From NCBI GenBank assembly GCA_948470475.1, contig OX419337.1:39310616-39374615 (forward strand): a DNA stretch of 64,000 bases, read 5' to 3'. The notes beneath the pieces were generated by a model. The model was given only the letters and a program-made list of their open reading frames with translations, made no database searches and was not told the origin of the DNA. Positions 10,414 to 23,609 of the stretch are shown here, one piece after another. How positions within the stretch are numbered: the first letter of the stretch is position 1; every line of letters starts with the position of its first letter. Source of the stretch: Galaxea fascicularis (taxonomy: Eukaryota; Cnidaria; Anthozoa; Scleractinia; Euphylliidae). Both the position numbers and the translations under genes were made by a program.

Positions 10414-13400
10414 TCAGTGTCCATTAGAGTCTTGCTCAGCAATGAGCTTTATTTTCGCTCTCGCATCGTCAGCTGCCTTCCTCTTTGGTACACTTCTGAT
10501 TGGCTCTTGGTTCGCACTCTCGCTTTCCTCTGCTGGTTCCTTGCAGCAGCTCCTTATTTCAAGGGGACACACGAGCTGAAGTGGGCGTCGAATTCTGTTT
10601 CCGTTGTGTAGTAAGACGACTCCCCTCACAACACCATCTCTCCCTTTGACTAGTTGGACCACTTTGCCTTTCTTCCACTCCCCTCGGTTTCTGTTCTCTC
10701 CTACCACTAGGACAATCTCCCCTATCTCCGGCATTTGTTGCTTGTCCCTCCTGTTTACTCTGTGTGCTTCCATCAAACTGTGGACATACTCGTTCTGCCA
10801 ACGGCTCCACGCATGTTCTCTGGCATTCTTTAGGCGTCTGTGTAGCTTGGTGACTTCCTCCTCGTCAACCTCAATATCCTCCAAGTCATAAGCGTTTTGG
10901 CCCCACATGAGTATGTTTGGCGTCAAGGTTTGTGGTTCGCCATCATCACTCTCCACGTATGTCAGGGGTCGATTGTTGAGGTGTTTCTCGATGTCCATGA
11001 TCACCACTTCAAGCTGTTGAAAGGTGAGGTGTGTGTTTCCTAGCGTTTTGTACGCCGTTTTCTTGACTTCCTTGATAAGCCTTTCGTACATGCCTCCCCA
11101 CCATGGAGACTTGGAGAGGTTAAACTGCCATGTAATCTCTTGCTGTGCGAGATAATTTTGCAACTTCTCACTTTTGCGAATTCTTTTGATCCATGTTGCC
11201 GTTGCCTTGAATGTCGCAGCGTTGTCTGAGACAATCTTCTCTGGTCTCGTCCGTCTTGTTATGAAGGCATTTAGCTTCCTTTGGAATTCTTCGGCTGTCT
11301 GGCTTCTGGTAAGTTCCAGGTGAATTGCTCTCGATGTGGCACATGTGAAGATTAGTACATACGCCTTCTCCTCTTTCGTCTTTCCTTCTTTGCACTTCAG
11401 CGGTCCTGCAAAGTCTACACCCACGTATTGGAAAGGGCGACTGACGTTAGTACGAAACTCCGGAAGGGCTGAAGTGGTTGGCGCTCCGTACGGTTTGGTG
11501 GCGAACACCTTGCATACGTTGCAGTCGCGAATCTCCTTCTTTACCAGAGTACGGAGTCGTGGTATCCACCATTCTTCCCTCAAGGTCGCCATTGTGTTGG
11601 CCACACCTAAGTGTTGTATTTGGGTATGAACGTGCTGGATTAGCTTCCGAGTGAACTGCGTATCTTCCAGATAGACTGGGTTGTACCCCTGGATTCTCCC
11701 CTTGCACTTGAGGAGGTTCGTCTCCTTGTCCTTGACTAACTCCCATCCAGGCTTCTTTAAGTCATCCGGTATTCCCTTCTGTGCTCTCTCCGCCCAGCGT
11801 CGTTTGGCTTCTGCGAGTTCTTCGGTACTCAATGGGCCTGATATCTTCTTTGATTGGGCGTGGCTGTTGGTGCTGAACCTCAGGGCCCAAGCAGTAATCC
11901 GTAGTGTTCTCCAATACGTGTTTCGCGAGAGTAGTTCGTCCCACTCATCTGTCTCTTGGTTCTCTGTGCTACCCTCTTCCAGTTCCTTGGTCTTGGTTTG
12001 CACTTCCTCTCTTGTGTAAGCAACAATTTCCTTCAGTGGCTTCTCTTCCTCTTGATTCTTAGGTGTGCATCTAATGATTGGCTGGGGTGGCCAGTCCTCC
12101 TTTGTAAGTAGCCAGGTTGGTCCCTCGTACCAGTCGTTCTCTCCCATCTTGTTTAGGGGTGCGCCTCTACTTCCTAGATCAGCAAGGTTTCGTTCTGTAG
12201 GGCAATATTTCCATTCGATTCCGACTTCTTCTGTTATCTGGGCCATTTTCCGCACTCTGTTCTCGACGAATACCTTCCAAGACCTTCCGGGGTTTAAGAT
12301 CCAGTACAAGGCCACCATGCTATCCATCCAGACTGTGATGCTTCCCAGTGGCCATCCTCTCAGGGCATTGTGGAGATTCTTTGCCAAGTTTGCCGCCATT
12401 TGACCACCAACCAGTTCTAACCTTGCTATGGTAGTGTCTCTCTTGGAGATTCTTGATTTCGATGTAAGAAGGCCCTTGACCATGCCTTCACTGTGTTCAA
12501 CGACTGCTATGGCGGCAGCGCAGCAGGCCAGATTGCTTGCGTCGGCGAATATATGTAAGTGCACTGCTTTGGTCTTTGTTACGTTCCTCATGATGCTTCT
12601 TGGCACTGTCACGCTCTTTAACTGCTTCGTCCACTTGGTCCACTGTTTCTTTAGGGGATCTGAAATCTCTCCATTCCATCCGTTCTTCTCGTCGCACGCC
12701 TCTCTGTAAATCCGCTTTCCTTCCACAGTTGTTGGTGACAATATTCCAAGGGGGTCGTAAATGCTGCCTAAGTGGCTGAGAATCGTTTTCTTGGTAACAT
12801 GCTCTTCCTCAACTTGTTGTGGGATGGTTACTACTATGGTGTCGTTTTGTTTGTCCCAGCCGAGTCCTAGTATTTTGCTTGGGTTGGCCATCCCGTCGCT
12901 CTCTAGCTCTTGAAGGTTAGACTCCCATTTGTGTACTGGAAACCTTGCCTCTTCCAATACCTGGGTGGCTTCCGTCTTGAATCTTTTCATTTCTTCTGAC
13001 CCTTGACCAGTCTGCATTAGGTTGTCCACATATGTGTTCTCCCGAAGCGCTTGAACTGTTTCTTTGACCTCCTCTGGCTGTTGGCTGCAGTGATACTGTA
13101 AAGTCGCTCCTAGTATGAATGGGCTTGCCTCTGCACCAAAGGGTACTCGCGTGAACCGGAAGTGTTCTTCTTTTCCATCTTTCTTGAATAGGAAGCGAAA
13201 TGCATCCCTGTCTTCTTTCTTTATTCCAACTTGAAGAAACGCCTTTTCTATGTCCCCGAGTAGGATGTCCGTCGCTCTAATCAGTATGTCCCACATGAGT
13301 GGCTGTAAAGGCGGTCCTCTGTACATGCAGTCATTGATACTGTTCGCGAGGTAGTGAGGTTTTGCGCTTGCATCAAACACCATCCTGACCTTTGTCGTAG

Positions 13401-15642
13401 CCGCGTCCTCTCTGATTACTGGTTTGTGAGGCATGTAGAACACTCGGGTCCCTGTTGGGTGATCGGGAACCCTTTCAATGACTCCGGTTTCTTCCTGGTT
13501 AGCCACAATCTTCTCGTACTCTTCCTTCAGTTTCATGTTCTGCTCCAGCTTCTTCTCTACTCTTTGTAGGCGTTGTCTGCTCTGCATCTCATTTGTCTCT
13601 GTTAGTTTCCGGCCTGGTATCCAAGGAACATTCACTTCGTACCTCCCATCGGCGTTTCTTGAAATGTTCTCATTAAACTCTGTGTGTACGTCCAGCTGGG
13701 AGCTCTCTCCCCGGTCCTCCACTCCCAACACGTCCAGGCTGTACAAACGCTCATAAGCGCTCGCTTCTCTTGTGTACAGGCAGCCATCTGTTGCACGATC
13801 ACCGCCATGGATGACCCAACCAAAGGTCGTCCCCTCGACTATCGGCTCCCCAGGTTTCCCTTTGAACACATCTTCTGTCCTAATTCGGCAGTACGTACTG
13901 TCTCCCAGGATCAAATGGATTGTGTAGTCATCTCCCGTGTTCTTGTAGAATCGTTTGTCCTTTGTGTGCTCGTACTTCCATTTCAGGGTGCTAATGTCTG
14001 GTCTCCGGATGGTCGTGAAGTCTGCCATCTTAGCTCCAGTGACTTCGATTCGCTCTCTCGCCTGTTCATCCACTGAATCTATTGTTAGGTCAAAAATAGG
14101 CATGGACTGTTTCTGTGTTCCACTCAAGGTTACAATTTGTCGAGTTTCGTGACGTACTGGGTTTAGCTGAAGCTTTTTGATTGCCTCTTCTGAGATAAAG
14201 TTCCTGCCAGATCCTGTGTCAAGGTACGCCCATAGTGTGGTTCCATTGATCTTAACGGGGATGATAGCTGGGAGTGTCTCTTCGGCAGATGGCGCGTACA
14301 CAGTGAGAACAGGATTCTCCTTTCTGTCGCAGATGCTTGTATGGTGTCTCCCTTTGCAATTAAAACAGCCACGGCTTCGGCACTGATGGCCAATGTGCCC
14401 CCCTCTTCCACAGTTGTAGCACAATCGGTTATCCGTGAGAAACTTCCTCCTGCTCTCCAGTGTCTTGTACGTTTCGCAGCGGTCTCCCCAGTGGCCCTTT
14501 CGGCAGTAGAGGCAGACGGGTGTGGATTTCGTTGTATCTGATGGCTGTTTCTCCTCTCCTTCTGCAGCATACCAGAGTCTCTCCCTCTTGTGGTTTTCTC
14601 GGACTGTTCCAGGGTGCTCCTCCATTCTGTTCCTCTTCAGCCATCCCTGAAGGTTGTTAATCAAGTGCTCCATTCTCCAACTCTCCCAATTATCGTCAGT
14701 CCGTACCAGGTCAGGCTTCACGTGCGGTAATTTGTTTAGTGTAGAGATTACGAATCCTTGTAACATATCTGCTTCGCCCATAGTTACCAACGCGTCGTAG
14801 TTTTTGCTGAGATTTTCGTAAAATTCCTGAATTCTGATGAAGTGTGTTCCTCTAACGCTTGGAAGATTCACAATTTCTTGCACGTGCGCATTGACAACTA
14901 GCTTGTTTTGGCCATACTCTGTCTTTAATCGCTCCCACGCTATTTTGTAGCCGATCTCGCTGGGTTTTAGATTTCCAATTTTTCCACGCACTGTTGGGGT
15001 TACCATCTCTAACAGATAGCTGAATTTTTCTTCTGGAGTGATTGGCTTGTCATGAACTTGCGTGACGAACATGTTTTCGAAACGCACCCAGTCGGTGGGC
15101 GTTCCTTTGAATGGCGTAATCTTCAACTTGGGAAGTTTTGCGTGGGTCGCCTTGGCCGCTGTTTCCATTTCCAACTTCTGTTCTGCTACGCGTAATTCGG
15201 CCCTGAATTTCTCCTCCCAGAATTGCTTTTCTTGCTCTTGTTTCTCTCTTGTCACGCGTTCCTCGCGCTCCCGTCGTGTCTCCCAATTCGCCCGCTCGAT
15301 TTCGTCTTCCTCCTGTTTCTGTTTTGCTGAAAGTGTCTCGGAAAGCTTGATTTTCTCCTGGACGAGAGGAGAGAACTCGTTCTTCTTGTCCTTTTTCCAC
15401 TGTCGGACATCTCGCGGTGAAACACCCGAGTCTAGCTTCATTCCTTCCAGTTGTGAAATAAGATCCGTGATCTTGTCGATGATTTGTGTTCCTTGTTTTA
15501 CGGCAATTTCCATTTCTACGTAATCGTTTTGCTCTATAAGTTCGTCAGCCGGCTCTAGATAGTACTTTAATTTCGTTACCTCCCTCTCAATGTTTCTTTC
15601 GAAGCGTTCCATCGCCTCTGAAAGTCCCTCTCCTTCTGTCAT
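10414..15642 (-). CDS. BEL/Pao Gag-Pol polyprotein
   Basis: 1742 codons without a stop, the usual size for BEL/Pao. Order: coiled-coil, charged N terminus (about 1-165); DUF1759-type Gag region (about 165-340); three CCHC-type knuckles (377-389, 408-421, 426-438); aspartic protease with DTGSG at 475-479; reverse transcriptase (about 740-900) with catalytic D797 and the YVDN box at 871-874; RNase H (about 1025-1160, [14 protein letters not shown]); integrase with an HHCC finger (about 1338-1378) and catalytic D1410, D1473 and E1520; then the C-terminal DUF5641-like domain (about 1640-1705). YVDN instead of YVDD replaces the second catalytic-box aspartate, but as I recall related cnidarian elements also show it. 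It supplies all functions for reverse transcription and integration. Confidence 0.95.
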   Translation of the reverse strand: MTEGEGLSEAMERFERNIEREVTKLKYYLEPADELIEQNDYVEMEIAVKQGTQIIDKITDLISQLEGMKLDSGVSPRDVRQWKKDKKNEFSPLVQEKIKLSETLSAKQKQEEDEIERANWETRREREERVTREKQEQEKQFWEEKFRAELRVAEQKLEMETAAKATHAKLPKLKITPFKGTPTDWVRFENMFVTQVHDKPITPEEKFSYLLEMVTPTVRGKIGNLKPSEIGYKIAWERLKTEYGQNKLVVNAHVQEIVNLPSVRGTHFIRIQEFYENLSKNYDALVTMGEADMLQGFVISTLNKLPHVKPDLVRTDDNWESWRMEHLINNLQGWLKRNRMEEHPGTVRENHKRERLWYAAEGEEKQPSDTTKSTPVCLYCRKGHWGDRCETYKTLESRRKFLTDNRLCYNCGRGGHIGHQCRSRGCFNCKGRHHTSICDRKENPVLTVYAPSAEETLPAIIPVKINGTTLWAYLDTGSGRNFISEEAIKKLQLNPVRHETRQIVTLSGTQKQSMPIFDLTIDSVDEQARERIEVTGAKMADFTTIRRPDISTLKWKYEHTKDKRFYKNTGDDYTIHLILGDSTYCRIRTEDVFKGKPGEPIVEGTTFGWVIHGGDRATDGCLYTREASAYERLYSLDVLGVEDRGESSQLDVHTEFNENISRNADGRYEVNVPWIPGRKLTETNEMQSRQRLQRVEKKLEQNMKLKEEYEKIVANQEETGVIERVPDHPTGTRVFYMPHKPVIREDAATTKVRMVFDASAKPHYLANSINDCMYRGPPLQPLMWDILIRATDILLGDIEKAFLQVGIKKEDRDAFRFLFKKDGKEEHFRFTRVPFGAEASPFILGATLQYHCSQQPEEVKETVQALRENTYVDNLMQTGQGSEEMKRFKTEATQVLEEARFPVHKWESNLQELESDGMANPSKILGLGWDKQNDTIVVTIPQQVEEEHVTKKTILSHLGSIYDPLGILSPTTVEGKRIYREACDEKNGWNGEISDPLKKQWTKWTKQLKSVTVPRSIMRNVTKTKAVHLHIFADASNLACCAAAIAVVEHSEGMVKGLLTSKSRISKRDTTIARLELVGGQMAANLAKNLHNALRGWPLGSITVWMDSMVALYWILNPGRSWKVFVENRVRKMAQITEEVGIEWKYCPTERNLADLGSRGAPLNKMGENDWYEGPTWLLTKEDWPPQPIIRCTPKNQEEEKPLKEIVAYTREEVQTKTKELEEGSTENQETDEWDELLSRNTYWRTLRITAWALRFSTNSHAQSKKISGPLSTEELAEAKRRWAERAQKGIPDDLKKPGWELVKDKETNLLKCKGRIQGYNPVYLEDTQFTRKLIQHVHTQIQHLGVANTMATLREEWWIPRLRTLVKKEIRDCNVCKVFATKPYGAPTTSALPEFRTNVSRPFQYVGVDFAGPLKCKEGKTKEEKAYVLIFTCATSRAIHLELTRSQTAEEFQRKLNAFITRRTRPEKIVSDNAATFKATATWIKRIRKSEKLQNYLAQQEITWQFNLSKSPWWGGMYERLIKEVKKTAYKTLGNTHLTFQQLEVVIMDIEKHLNNRPLTYVESDDGEPQTLTPNILMWGQNAYDLEDIEVDEEEVTKLHRRLKNAREHAWSRWQNEYVHSLMEAHRVNRRDKQQMPEIGEIVLVVGENRNRGEWKKGKVVQLVKGRDGVVRGVVLLHNGNRIRRPLQLVCPLEIRSCCKEPAEESESANQEPIRSVPKRKAADDARAKIKLIAEQDSNGH

Positions 15643-15734
15643 GGCGCAATCGTTTCAATGTCCCAGCCACGCGGCAAATTGCTGTGTCGTTGTCGTCTCC
15701 GCTGTTTTCCGAATCCTGGTCCCGGCACCACAAA

Positions 15735-15985
15735 TGTACCGAAACTGTACGCGGTACACTCTCACTCACGATTGATTCCACTGATTCCACACCACTCATA
15801 TGTTCCTTTTTACCTCTTTAATGTCGATGTCCACTCCTCGATCCTTTTCTATCCGATTTTACATTGTGCAATGATCAAAAAACAACTCTCTCCGATTACA
15901 ACTGTCAATCAAAATAAATCACTAAATATCGCAATCGTCACGAAATGTCTCTTTCGGTCAATATTGTAACTCTAGTTTCCGGTCA
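15735..15985 (-). repeat. 5' LTR of BEL/Pao element
   Basis: 251 bp. Drives the element on the minus strand. Followed on the right by the TSD GCCAG. Confidence 0.95.
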
Positions 15986-16363
15986 GCCAGTACGGTCAGC
16001 GGTACCAGCACTCGGCATGTAATGTTCTCTCTCGTTCGTTCGTAGCCTCGTGTCGGCCATATTGGAACTGTTTCTCGGCTGTTGGCTATGTTCCAGTTTG
16101 ATTAAAAGCCTTACACGAACTGGTCGTGCCTAGGTTCTTGCCTGATCTCCTTAACTGGCGTAGAGTAGACGTTTAAAAGAAATCAGGTCATCATTTAATA
16201 ACTGCAGGAGCATTTTTAACTCGGTTAAGGAGGAGATGTGGATATATACCATTCTTGTGATAAATTGATTACAGAGCTATTTACACAAAAATAAATAAAT
16301 ATAAAGAGTACTTGAGGTAAAGTTGTCCAGTTTAGTTTGAAAGATCCGTAACCAAAACAACAA
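15986..16363. other. Between BEL element and MYND gene
   Basis: Includes the right flank of the BEL insertion (CTCTCGTTCGTTCG, and GATTAAAAGCC resembling an old LTR or polyadenylation region) and the 3' UTR of the minus-strand MYND gene. No ORF of note. Confidence 0.4.
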
Positions 16364-19300
16364 TCAGGCATTCCCCTTTCCTTTGTGTCCTTTAGAAAAA
16401 CTGCAAGTAGCTTTGTGATTCTTCCAGTCTGCTTTTTGACAATCCCTGAAAATATTGAGAGGGTTTGCAACGTTAACAGAATTGATTTAAACAAACTCCG
16501 TCAACCATTTCACATTGATCTCTGAATTTAGTGGGAAGACAGGATTCTTCTCTATTTTCGACTCTTTACTTTTTGTTTGTTTGTTTGTCGTGTCAATGGT
16601 CTTCTACGGACGATTATGACTGTTCATATCCATGTGACATGCATAAGGAAAGCGTTGTCGCGTCCTTTAATGAGAGTATTTAGCAGTTAGCACCTATTAT
16701 AACGTCCAAGATCATGGAGACTTTTCAAAGAAAAAATTAAGGGGGAGGTAAAGCGTGTATGACGTTTGCGCTAGGGCGTTATTATGGGGTCTTTTCTGCT
16801 TTCGAGTGGAATGAAGTACTTTGGACTTCATCACACTTACCTGCTACAGTACCTCTGCTTGCCACAGCCAGCACATGACTTCAGCTCACTTTCTTTGACC
16901 TTCTTGGTGCAGACTTTGTTGCCACACTTAACTGGCTCAGGTAAACTTGCAAAAATTTGGTACAGAGGAGACATGACATCTTTCAAAGGTAGATCAACAG
17001 GCTCAAGGAAAGGAAGTCTCTTTTCTTCCGCATTTTGGCCAAGTTCATAATTCTTTTTAAATTCACTCATGTTTTCGTTCATGGACGCAAGGTTTGCAAG
17101 ATAATAGCAAACATTTGGGTAATGTTTCCAGCAAAGTGGAGCCTCAGATAGAAACTCTTTCATCGTTTTCTCTGCCATGACTGCCAACTGTTCTGTCGTC
17201 CATGATGAATATTTTGATACTTCTTTATAATTTGTATTTTGTTTGTTTTGTTGGTCGGGTTCCAAGTGTGTCGATGTACCTTGACTAGCTACAGAAGCCT
17301 CTTCTTGGGAGATCTCTCTTAAGGAGTAGAGCTCCATTAGGCAATAACCAAGCGCTCTTTTGGCCGGAAAGTAAGATGGACAACATCTCAGGGAATTATC
17401 AAAAGCTTCAGCAGCTAATTCAAAGGCTTCGCCAACAACGTAAATGGCTCCCATGTGGTCATACAAAACATGGAGCCAGCTACTGTAGTTATCATCAAAT
17501 TTGAAAGGATGTTCAGCAGGGACACAGTTAAGTTCAGCTTTTTGAATAAAATTAATCAAGTTTTTCAGGCACATGACTCTTCTTCTGTCTGCCTTGATGG
17601 CCTCCTCAGACAACTTCTTCTCATAACCCATGAGGGCAAAAGACAAAACAAGGCTTTCAAAGAAGCATGGGTTATTTTGTAAGCTTTGTTCACAAAGCTC
17701 AAAGATCCGGGGTGCCAGAACATGTAGTTGAGGAAATGACTGTAGTATAGAATTCTCAGTCAGATACCCTTGAGCTATGAGAGAAATTCCTTTATCATCA
17801 CTGAAGTTACTGTTACAAAGAATTTCAAATCCCTCTTTTACCAGTTTAAAGGCTTGACGGTAAATTCTTGCTGTTTGGGACCATTCAAACTCATTAAACA
17901 TTTCTTCTGAGAAGGCCACAGGTTGAGAAATTACAAATGGATGTATATTTGCATCATATCTCTGCTGTAGTTTCTCATTCATGATACTAAATGACTGAGT
18001 TAGAGCCTCTTCACTGGGTTCTGATGCAGCAGGCTGTGTTCCAGCATTCTCTTTACACTGCTCAAGAAGCTGGAAGCAAAAATAAAACATGTGTTAGACA
18101 GATGTAATATCCAGCCTTGTTTAAGTCAAAATGGTAAACGACAGATTTCTGATTCCCTTTCATGTTCTGGGTTGAAAATTGATCGCATTTTTTAACAGGG
18201 AAACAAGCCATGCAACATGATTTTAAAAGCCAAAAATGAGCCTCATTTTAAAAACATTATTGCCATTAGCAAGAATTATCTGTCTTTAAATTTGGCCAAT
18301 TGGTGGAGGGAAGGGACTAACTTAACTACCATACTGTTACATAAGAGAGGTTTACTGAGATTATTTTCACGAGTATAAAGAACAGATTTAGCCAACAATG
18401 ACTGTAACCGAATTTTTAAGATTTCATACAAACCCATCTAATCAAAATTAAGCGCATTGCCACAAAATAAGAAGATTTATTAGTCCAATTTATGAATGTC
18501 GTGCCTTATTTGGAGGCCAAATTTTCTGTTGGATGAATGGCAGATGTTGGAAATCTGCCTCTTTCTAGCAGTGTTACTGTGAATCAAAGTCGGCCAAAAT
18601 CCCATACATTTACTGTAATTTTAGTCCTGTTTGCCCCAAAGCCAAGATGGCATCCTAAACTTTGGAAAGGTCTATTAAAATCTTGACAACCCATCCATTG
18701 GAAAAAACATGACCAAGCAGCTTTCCTGTAGAACTTTGAGGTTGTAAGTGATGACGGTTAGACACTCTACGTTGGAAAAACATTAACTCAACTATGAATA
18801 ACCCCACCCTCACCTACGTCACCACCACCACCACAACCTCAGGGTCCCAAAGGGGTTTTAAGGGGTCCAGGGCCAGCTCCAGGCCTAAATGGGCAGGGCT
18901 CCAGGATTAATTTTTCAGGCTCCATAACATTTGTTTCAGAGATCCAGGCAAAAATAGCCTCCGAGAGCTCAAAGGCAGTGAAATAACCGGGCTCCGGGCT
19001 CCAAGGCATAAAACTCAGGGCTCTGAGGCTCTGGGGCTCTGGGGTTCCAGCGACCCCCCCTCCCCCCCTTAGAGGCCCTGACTGGTTTCCTCACACGTAC
19101 ATACAAACCTTTTTCGCGCTCACGTCACCACTAGCAGAAGCTTTTTCGAACCATCTCCTTGCCTTTGCGACATCTTTGATTTGATCACAGCTTCCAGTTA
19201 AGTGTATCTCTCCTAAATTCCGCTGTGCCTTAGTATCCCCCAGTTCGGCTGCCCTGGTTAAATAAAAAACTGCTTTAGTTGGCTGTGGTCGACCTTCTGG

Positions 19301-20068
19301 GCAATCCCCCTCGAGATAGTACTTGTACAAAAATTGCAGGGCGGCCTTTTGTTCCTTAAAGCCACCGGCAGCGTTTGCCAATTTTTTTATCGTACCAAAA
19401 CGCAGTCTGTCAAGTACTCCCAGATCTAATTCATCTGCGTGGTCTTCGCCAGCGGCCTTTTTGTACCATTTAAACGCTTCACTGAGGTCTTCATTCACAA
19501 CACCATCAACACCACAGCGATACATTTCTGCAAGGTTGAGTTGTGAACTCGAACTACCCAGTTTGGCTGCCCTGTGATACATTTCGTACGCCTTTCGCCG
19601 ATGTTGCGGTGTTCCTTTTCGATCCAACAGTTCACCAAGTTTTCCCAGGAAAACAGGATGCTCACAGCCATTTTCTACAGCAGTGTTCAGCCATCCAATC
19701 GCTTTGTCGGTGTCCTTCGGAAGGAGATCATCACAGTTCTCAGAGTAAGCCATACCAAGGTGTCCCTGGGCTAAACCATTGCCATTCTTTGCTTTAGTGA
19801 TCAAATTTTCGATTGAGCCGTAACTTTCGACGCAAAACTGTTTAAAATTGACATAATCAGGGATGTAAAAGCTCATGATGCAGTGTGTGAAAATGGCCGA
19901 ATCGCTGAACTCAAAACGAAACCATTTCCCCAGGCCCTCCCGGGTCATAAAGTAACCCGGAAGTGTCCGGAATTCGTACCCATTCTCACCCCAAGAGCCT
20001 CCTGTCTCCCGTGCCAGGGCCCCTGCCGGGAGAAAGACAGAAGCCTCTAAGGACGGGAATGATTTCAT
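16364..20068 (-). CDS. Sel1-repeat / MYND zinc finger protein (3 exons)
   Basis: Exon 1 (19109-20068) carries Sel1-like repeats (e.g. AIGWLNTAVENGCEHPVFLG, AFKWYKKAA, AVFYLTRAAELGDTKAQRNL, ARRWFEKA). It splices GTTTGT / CTTCCAG into exon 2 (16841-18069), a helical TPR-like region ending in the first half of a MYND finger (CGNKVC..CAGCGKQRYCS). Exon 3 (16364-16445) completes the finger with DCQKADWKNHKATC and ends GNA-stop. All phases agree (0, then 2). The longest frame starts at 20068; the Met at 19876 (MSFYIPDYVN) is equally plausible because the segment between them is unlike the repeats. Predicted 692 or 756 aa. Sel1 and MYND modules mediate protein-protein contacts; substrate unknown. 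The BEL element lies 380 bp downstream. Confidence 0.85.
18830..19080. repeat. GGGCTC-rich imperfect repeat in intron
   Basis: Intron 1 of the Sel1/MYND gene contains many GGGCTCCAGG / GGGGCTCTG variants in tandem, ending in C-runs. A local low-complexity array with no coding potential. Confidence 0.6.
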
Positions 20069-21075
20069 GCTGAGCTAGACAGCTGGAGACTGAGCTGTCT
20101 CTTCTCGAGGTTGGGGATAAAGGGCGACGAATTTTTTACGTTCTAACATACGGGCACACGATGAAAGCCAAACGCAATGATTTCAGCCGAATAAAATCAC
20201 AGGGGGTCAACTTCAACTTCGACTTTTATTCACACTGTCTACATGACCTTAAAGACAGATGAAAACATTAAAACACGTTACGTAGATAAAAAAAAAAAGG
20301 AAGCAGTACAGAATACGTGCACAGTGGTCAAAGGAACAAGAGCTTTCGAGTTGGCCATTGTTAACCATGTTAATTATAGCGAGAGATAGCCCAAGATATT
20401 TACAGATAGACAAATGGGCAAATAAGTTAGAGCTTCTAGATTCATGAAGAGTATAATCATAGGCACAGTGTGCATATTATACCAAAATATATCTTACAAC
20501 TGGGAGACACATACATAAACACACAATTTTAATCCGTATATACATTTAAATACATGTGAATGATGCATATGAAAGAAATCATATGTGAACTGCGGATATG
20601 AAATCAAATGAAGAATGATCGTCGCAGTTGTGATCGCAATTTTTACAAGTGCGTAAAGAAGCCTACAGTTCACATATGATTTCTTTCATATGCATCATTC
20701 ACTTACATATATTTCACGGGATCATATGAACCCAAAATTGACCTGCTCCCAACGTCAGTGGCTTCATAGCTAAGTTGGTAGAGCATCGCACATGAATCGC
20801 GAGGTCACGGGTTCAAGCCCCGTTGAAGTCTTGCGTTTTTTTTTCAGGCTTCTTTACGCAATTGTGAAAATTGCGATCACAACTGCGACGATCATTCCTC
20901 ATTTGACAAATACATGTATTACTTATCATTGAGGCGTTAACCATCGGACTGCGTTTTAGGGAAGATGCCAGATTTCATACCATGATAAAGTTTGACATAT
21001 CAATTCAGTAGGATGTCATGACATGACTGAAAAGGGTTTGAAGATAAGCATCTTTCTTAAAAGACTGAACGACAC
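20069..21075. other. Intergenic with a SINE-bearing foldback (20565-20920)
   Basis: Between the Sel1/MYND gene start and the ODAD2 stop codon. Arms at 20565-20670 (ATGAAAGAAATCATATGTGA..GAAGCCT) recur inverted on both sides of the tRNA-like unit. Elsewhere AT-rich with no exon. Confidence 0.55.
20760..20830 (+). repeat. tRNA-like head of SINE, copy 1
   Basis: TAGCTAAGTTGG (A box) and GGTTCAAGCCC (B box) lie between arms GGCTTCA and TGAAGTC that can form a 7-bp acceptor stem with one G-T pair. It is followed by TTTTTTTTTC and a tail shared with 62680-62950. This is a SINE rather than a functional tRNA gene. Confidence 0.75.
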
Positions 21076-23545
21076 TCAATTAGAGTCCAAGTCACTTTTC
21101 CATTCTTTCTGTCTTGCTCGTTCATTGGCCATTGCCAGCTGACGCATGTTCAGTAGGCATCCTGCCGCTGCCTCTTGTAACGCAGCATCATTTGAACCAA
21201 TCATCTCTAACAAAAGCTGTAAAACAGGTACAGTGATATGAATATAAGCCATACTTATCAAAAATATAACCAAGATTAATTGACTACCATCCTTACTATC
21301 TTGTGATCTGCTAAAATGCAGTTCTTGTTCAACAGAAATTGAGCTCGACAAGACCCAGATCTAAAGTTGTGCTTCTGAATCGCCTAAAGAGAAATCGCCG
21401 AGAAAGGCGACCATAACTGTTGTGAGGTGACAGTCCGACTCTACTGCTTAACTCAGATTACTCAATTTAAAAGATCACTAGTCAGTGGCACCGTATCATT
21501 TCCAAATTACAGCGAAAAACATTGTCATGCAACTTTAATTAATTTTGACAAAGATGAAGTGGAAATAAGGTATTTTGGAATATTGTAAGGCGCTAAATTA
21601 CTCTTAAAAACCGCCTTGGCGAGTTGGGTTCCGAAACTCCTCTTCGTTTCCCCTAAATAAATAACGTTTATTTATAATTACCCTCGACAGCAGTTTGTCA
21701 AGCTCGATTTTCCTACATCAGAAATTTGATACAAACGCTAAAAGATATATATGGATACAGTTATTTCGCAAGTAAGGTAACACTACAACTACAGTTACCT
21801 TGACAACACCACTGCGATGCATTATGATACAGCTTTCAGGGCTCTTGCCCAGCTGTTCAAGAGCGCGCATTGCTGATCGCTGTACAATGATGTCATGTGA
21901 TCCAAGGTACTCAACCATAGGCTTGACAGCTCCTTCGTCACAAAAGCGCTTGGCGTTGCTTCCCCACTTGCTGCACATGGCGATAGCTTCGGCCAGGTGG
22001 CGCCTTAGGATTACGTCGGTCTAAAAAGCAAAAGAAAAAATGATAAATTGTCAAACCCATAATGATCATATGAGTGGTTAGTATGATAATTAACGACGAC
22101 GACGATAATGATGATGTTGGTGGTGGTGATGACGATAACGATGATGGCGGCTGTCACGTTTTCGCTTGGAATAACTAACACAAAAGTAGTTATAAACAAA
22201 TAAGACTTTAATAAAGTGAACTCATCATGGCTCCGGAAACTTACAAGTGTCGTTGAATAAGAAGCACATGGAATTTAGAGCATATGATACGCTAACTCGT
22301 GTCACGTGATAATTGCGTGACATAACGTTACAGCGGCGATGACAAGAAAGTAGACGTCAAAACGCCCTTTTTGGCTTAAGATCGGGCTAGAGCCAACACT
22401 TTGGCTTCTTACTGTACAGCGGTTGATAACATACCTTATGCGTGAGCTGAGCCAAGTGAGGAACAACGCCGTAATCGGTGATGACACCCAAGTTCTCCCG
22501 ATCACACGCAAGGATTGATATCACTGCGCATGCGCTGGTGAGAACCTAAAGAAATAGAAGGAACATACTACTACTCAATGATTGTCGTAAAACCAAAACC
22601 AAAACAATTACTCTAGCTGGGCACAAGAGACGCAAAAAAGCAATGATCCAATTAGAATTCGAAGCAATTACATGTAATCGGCGCAAAGCGCGGGAAAATG
22701 AATGCACGCGAGTCATAACAGATCAAGTAAAGAAACGTTACTCACTTCCAAGTCATCAGACATGAGTAGACGAACAGTCAAATCCAGACCTCCAACAAAC
22801 GATCGAGCTGTTTCCCAGGCTTCCTGCGATAAAATATAACCTTTTTAGCTTTCAGAGGACACGGTTTCTGGGATTCCCGTTGTAAAACTACCAAGCAATT
22901 TCATTTAATCTACACTGGTTTTTTTTACTTAGCCTTCAAAATACGTTAGTTATGTTTTGAGTGGTTATTGAATAGATGAATGCCACTTTTGCCACTTTGC
23001 AATGGATTGCAGTAATTCATTCAGTAAGCAACTAAACTGCAAGCTACCAAATCTAAAACTTTAGTCAATATAAGGGAACACTAAGCTAGGTATAGGGGCA
23101 AGGGAGTCAGGGTATGTCCCCAGTGTGCAAGGTAAAACTGGCAATGTCGGGTACCTTAGTAATCCAATTATCCCAAGAATTTAGCAACCAATCGGAATGC
23201 CTATTATTTTCTATTTCCTGAATGGCTTTCTACCAGTTAATTAATTAAACCCTTTTACTCCGATAAATTCTCCTCACAAATTCAATAAATTATAAAGCTG
23301 ACAGATGACGAGAACAGAAAAATCAGACATGATGCCCTATACGTATAAGTATGCCCTATACCATCTACGGCATGGTAAAAGGAAAGTAGGTCGTCCCAAG
23401 ACCCTTTTCCATCAGTACATCGCCAGAGTGATGTGCCAAGATAACCCTACGACACCGGAAGAGATCCGGCTGATGGCACAAGACAGGACGAACTGGGGAA
23501 AGGTCGTAACCGACTGCGGTGCAGTCGGCTGAGTGAGTGAGGGAG

Positions 23546-23609
<64 letters not shown>

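Larger units (their letters stand above)
10124..15985 (-). mobile_element. Complete BEL/Pao LTR retrotransposon
   Basis: 5862 bp, minus-strand element. LTRs of 251 bp at 10124-10374 and 15735-15985 begin TGTACCGAAAC and end TTCCGGTCA on the plus strand and look identical. GCCAG is duplicated at 10119-10123 and 15986-15990. Just inside the 5' (right) LTR, read on the minus strand, TGGTGCCGGGACC has the TGG start expected of a tRNA primer-binding site. A G-rich purine tract (TTTTTAGGGGAGCG) precedes the 3' (left) LTR. The polyprotein is uninterrupted. Identical LTRs plus an open frame mean a very recent, possibly active insertion. Confidence 0.95.

Noticed and set aside
15062..15523. 153-codon plus-strand ORF
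   Set aside because: Shadow of the BEL Gag region on the opposite strand; the minus-strand frame has clear domains.
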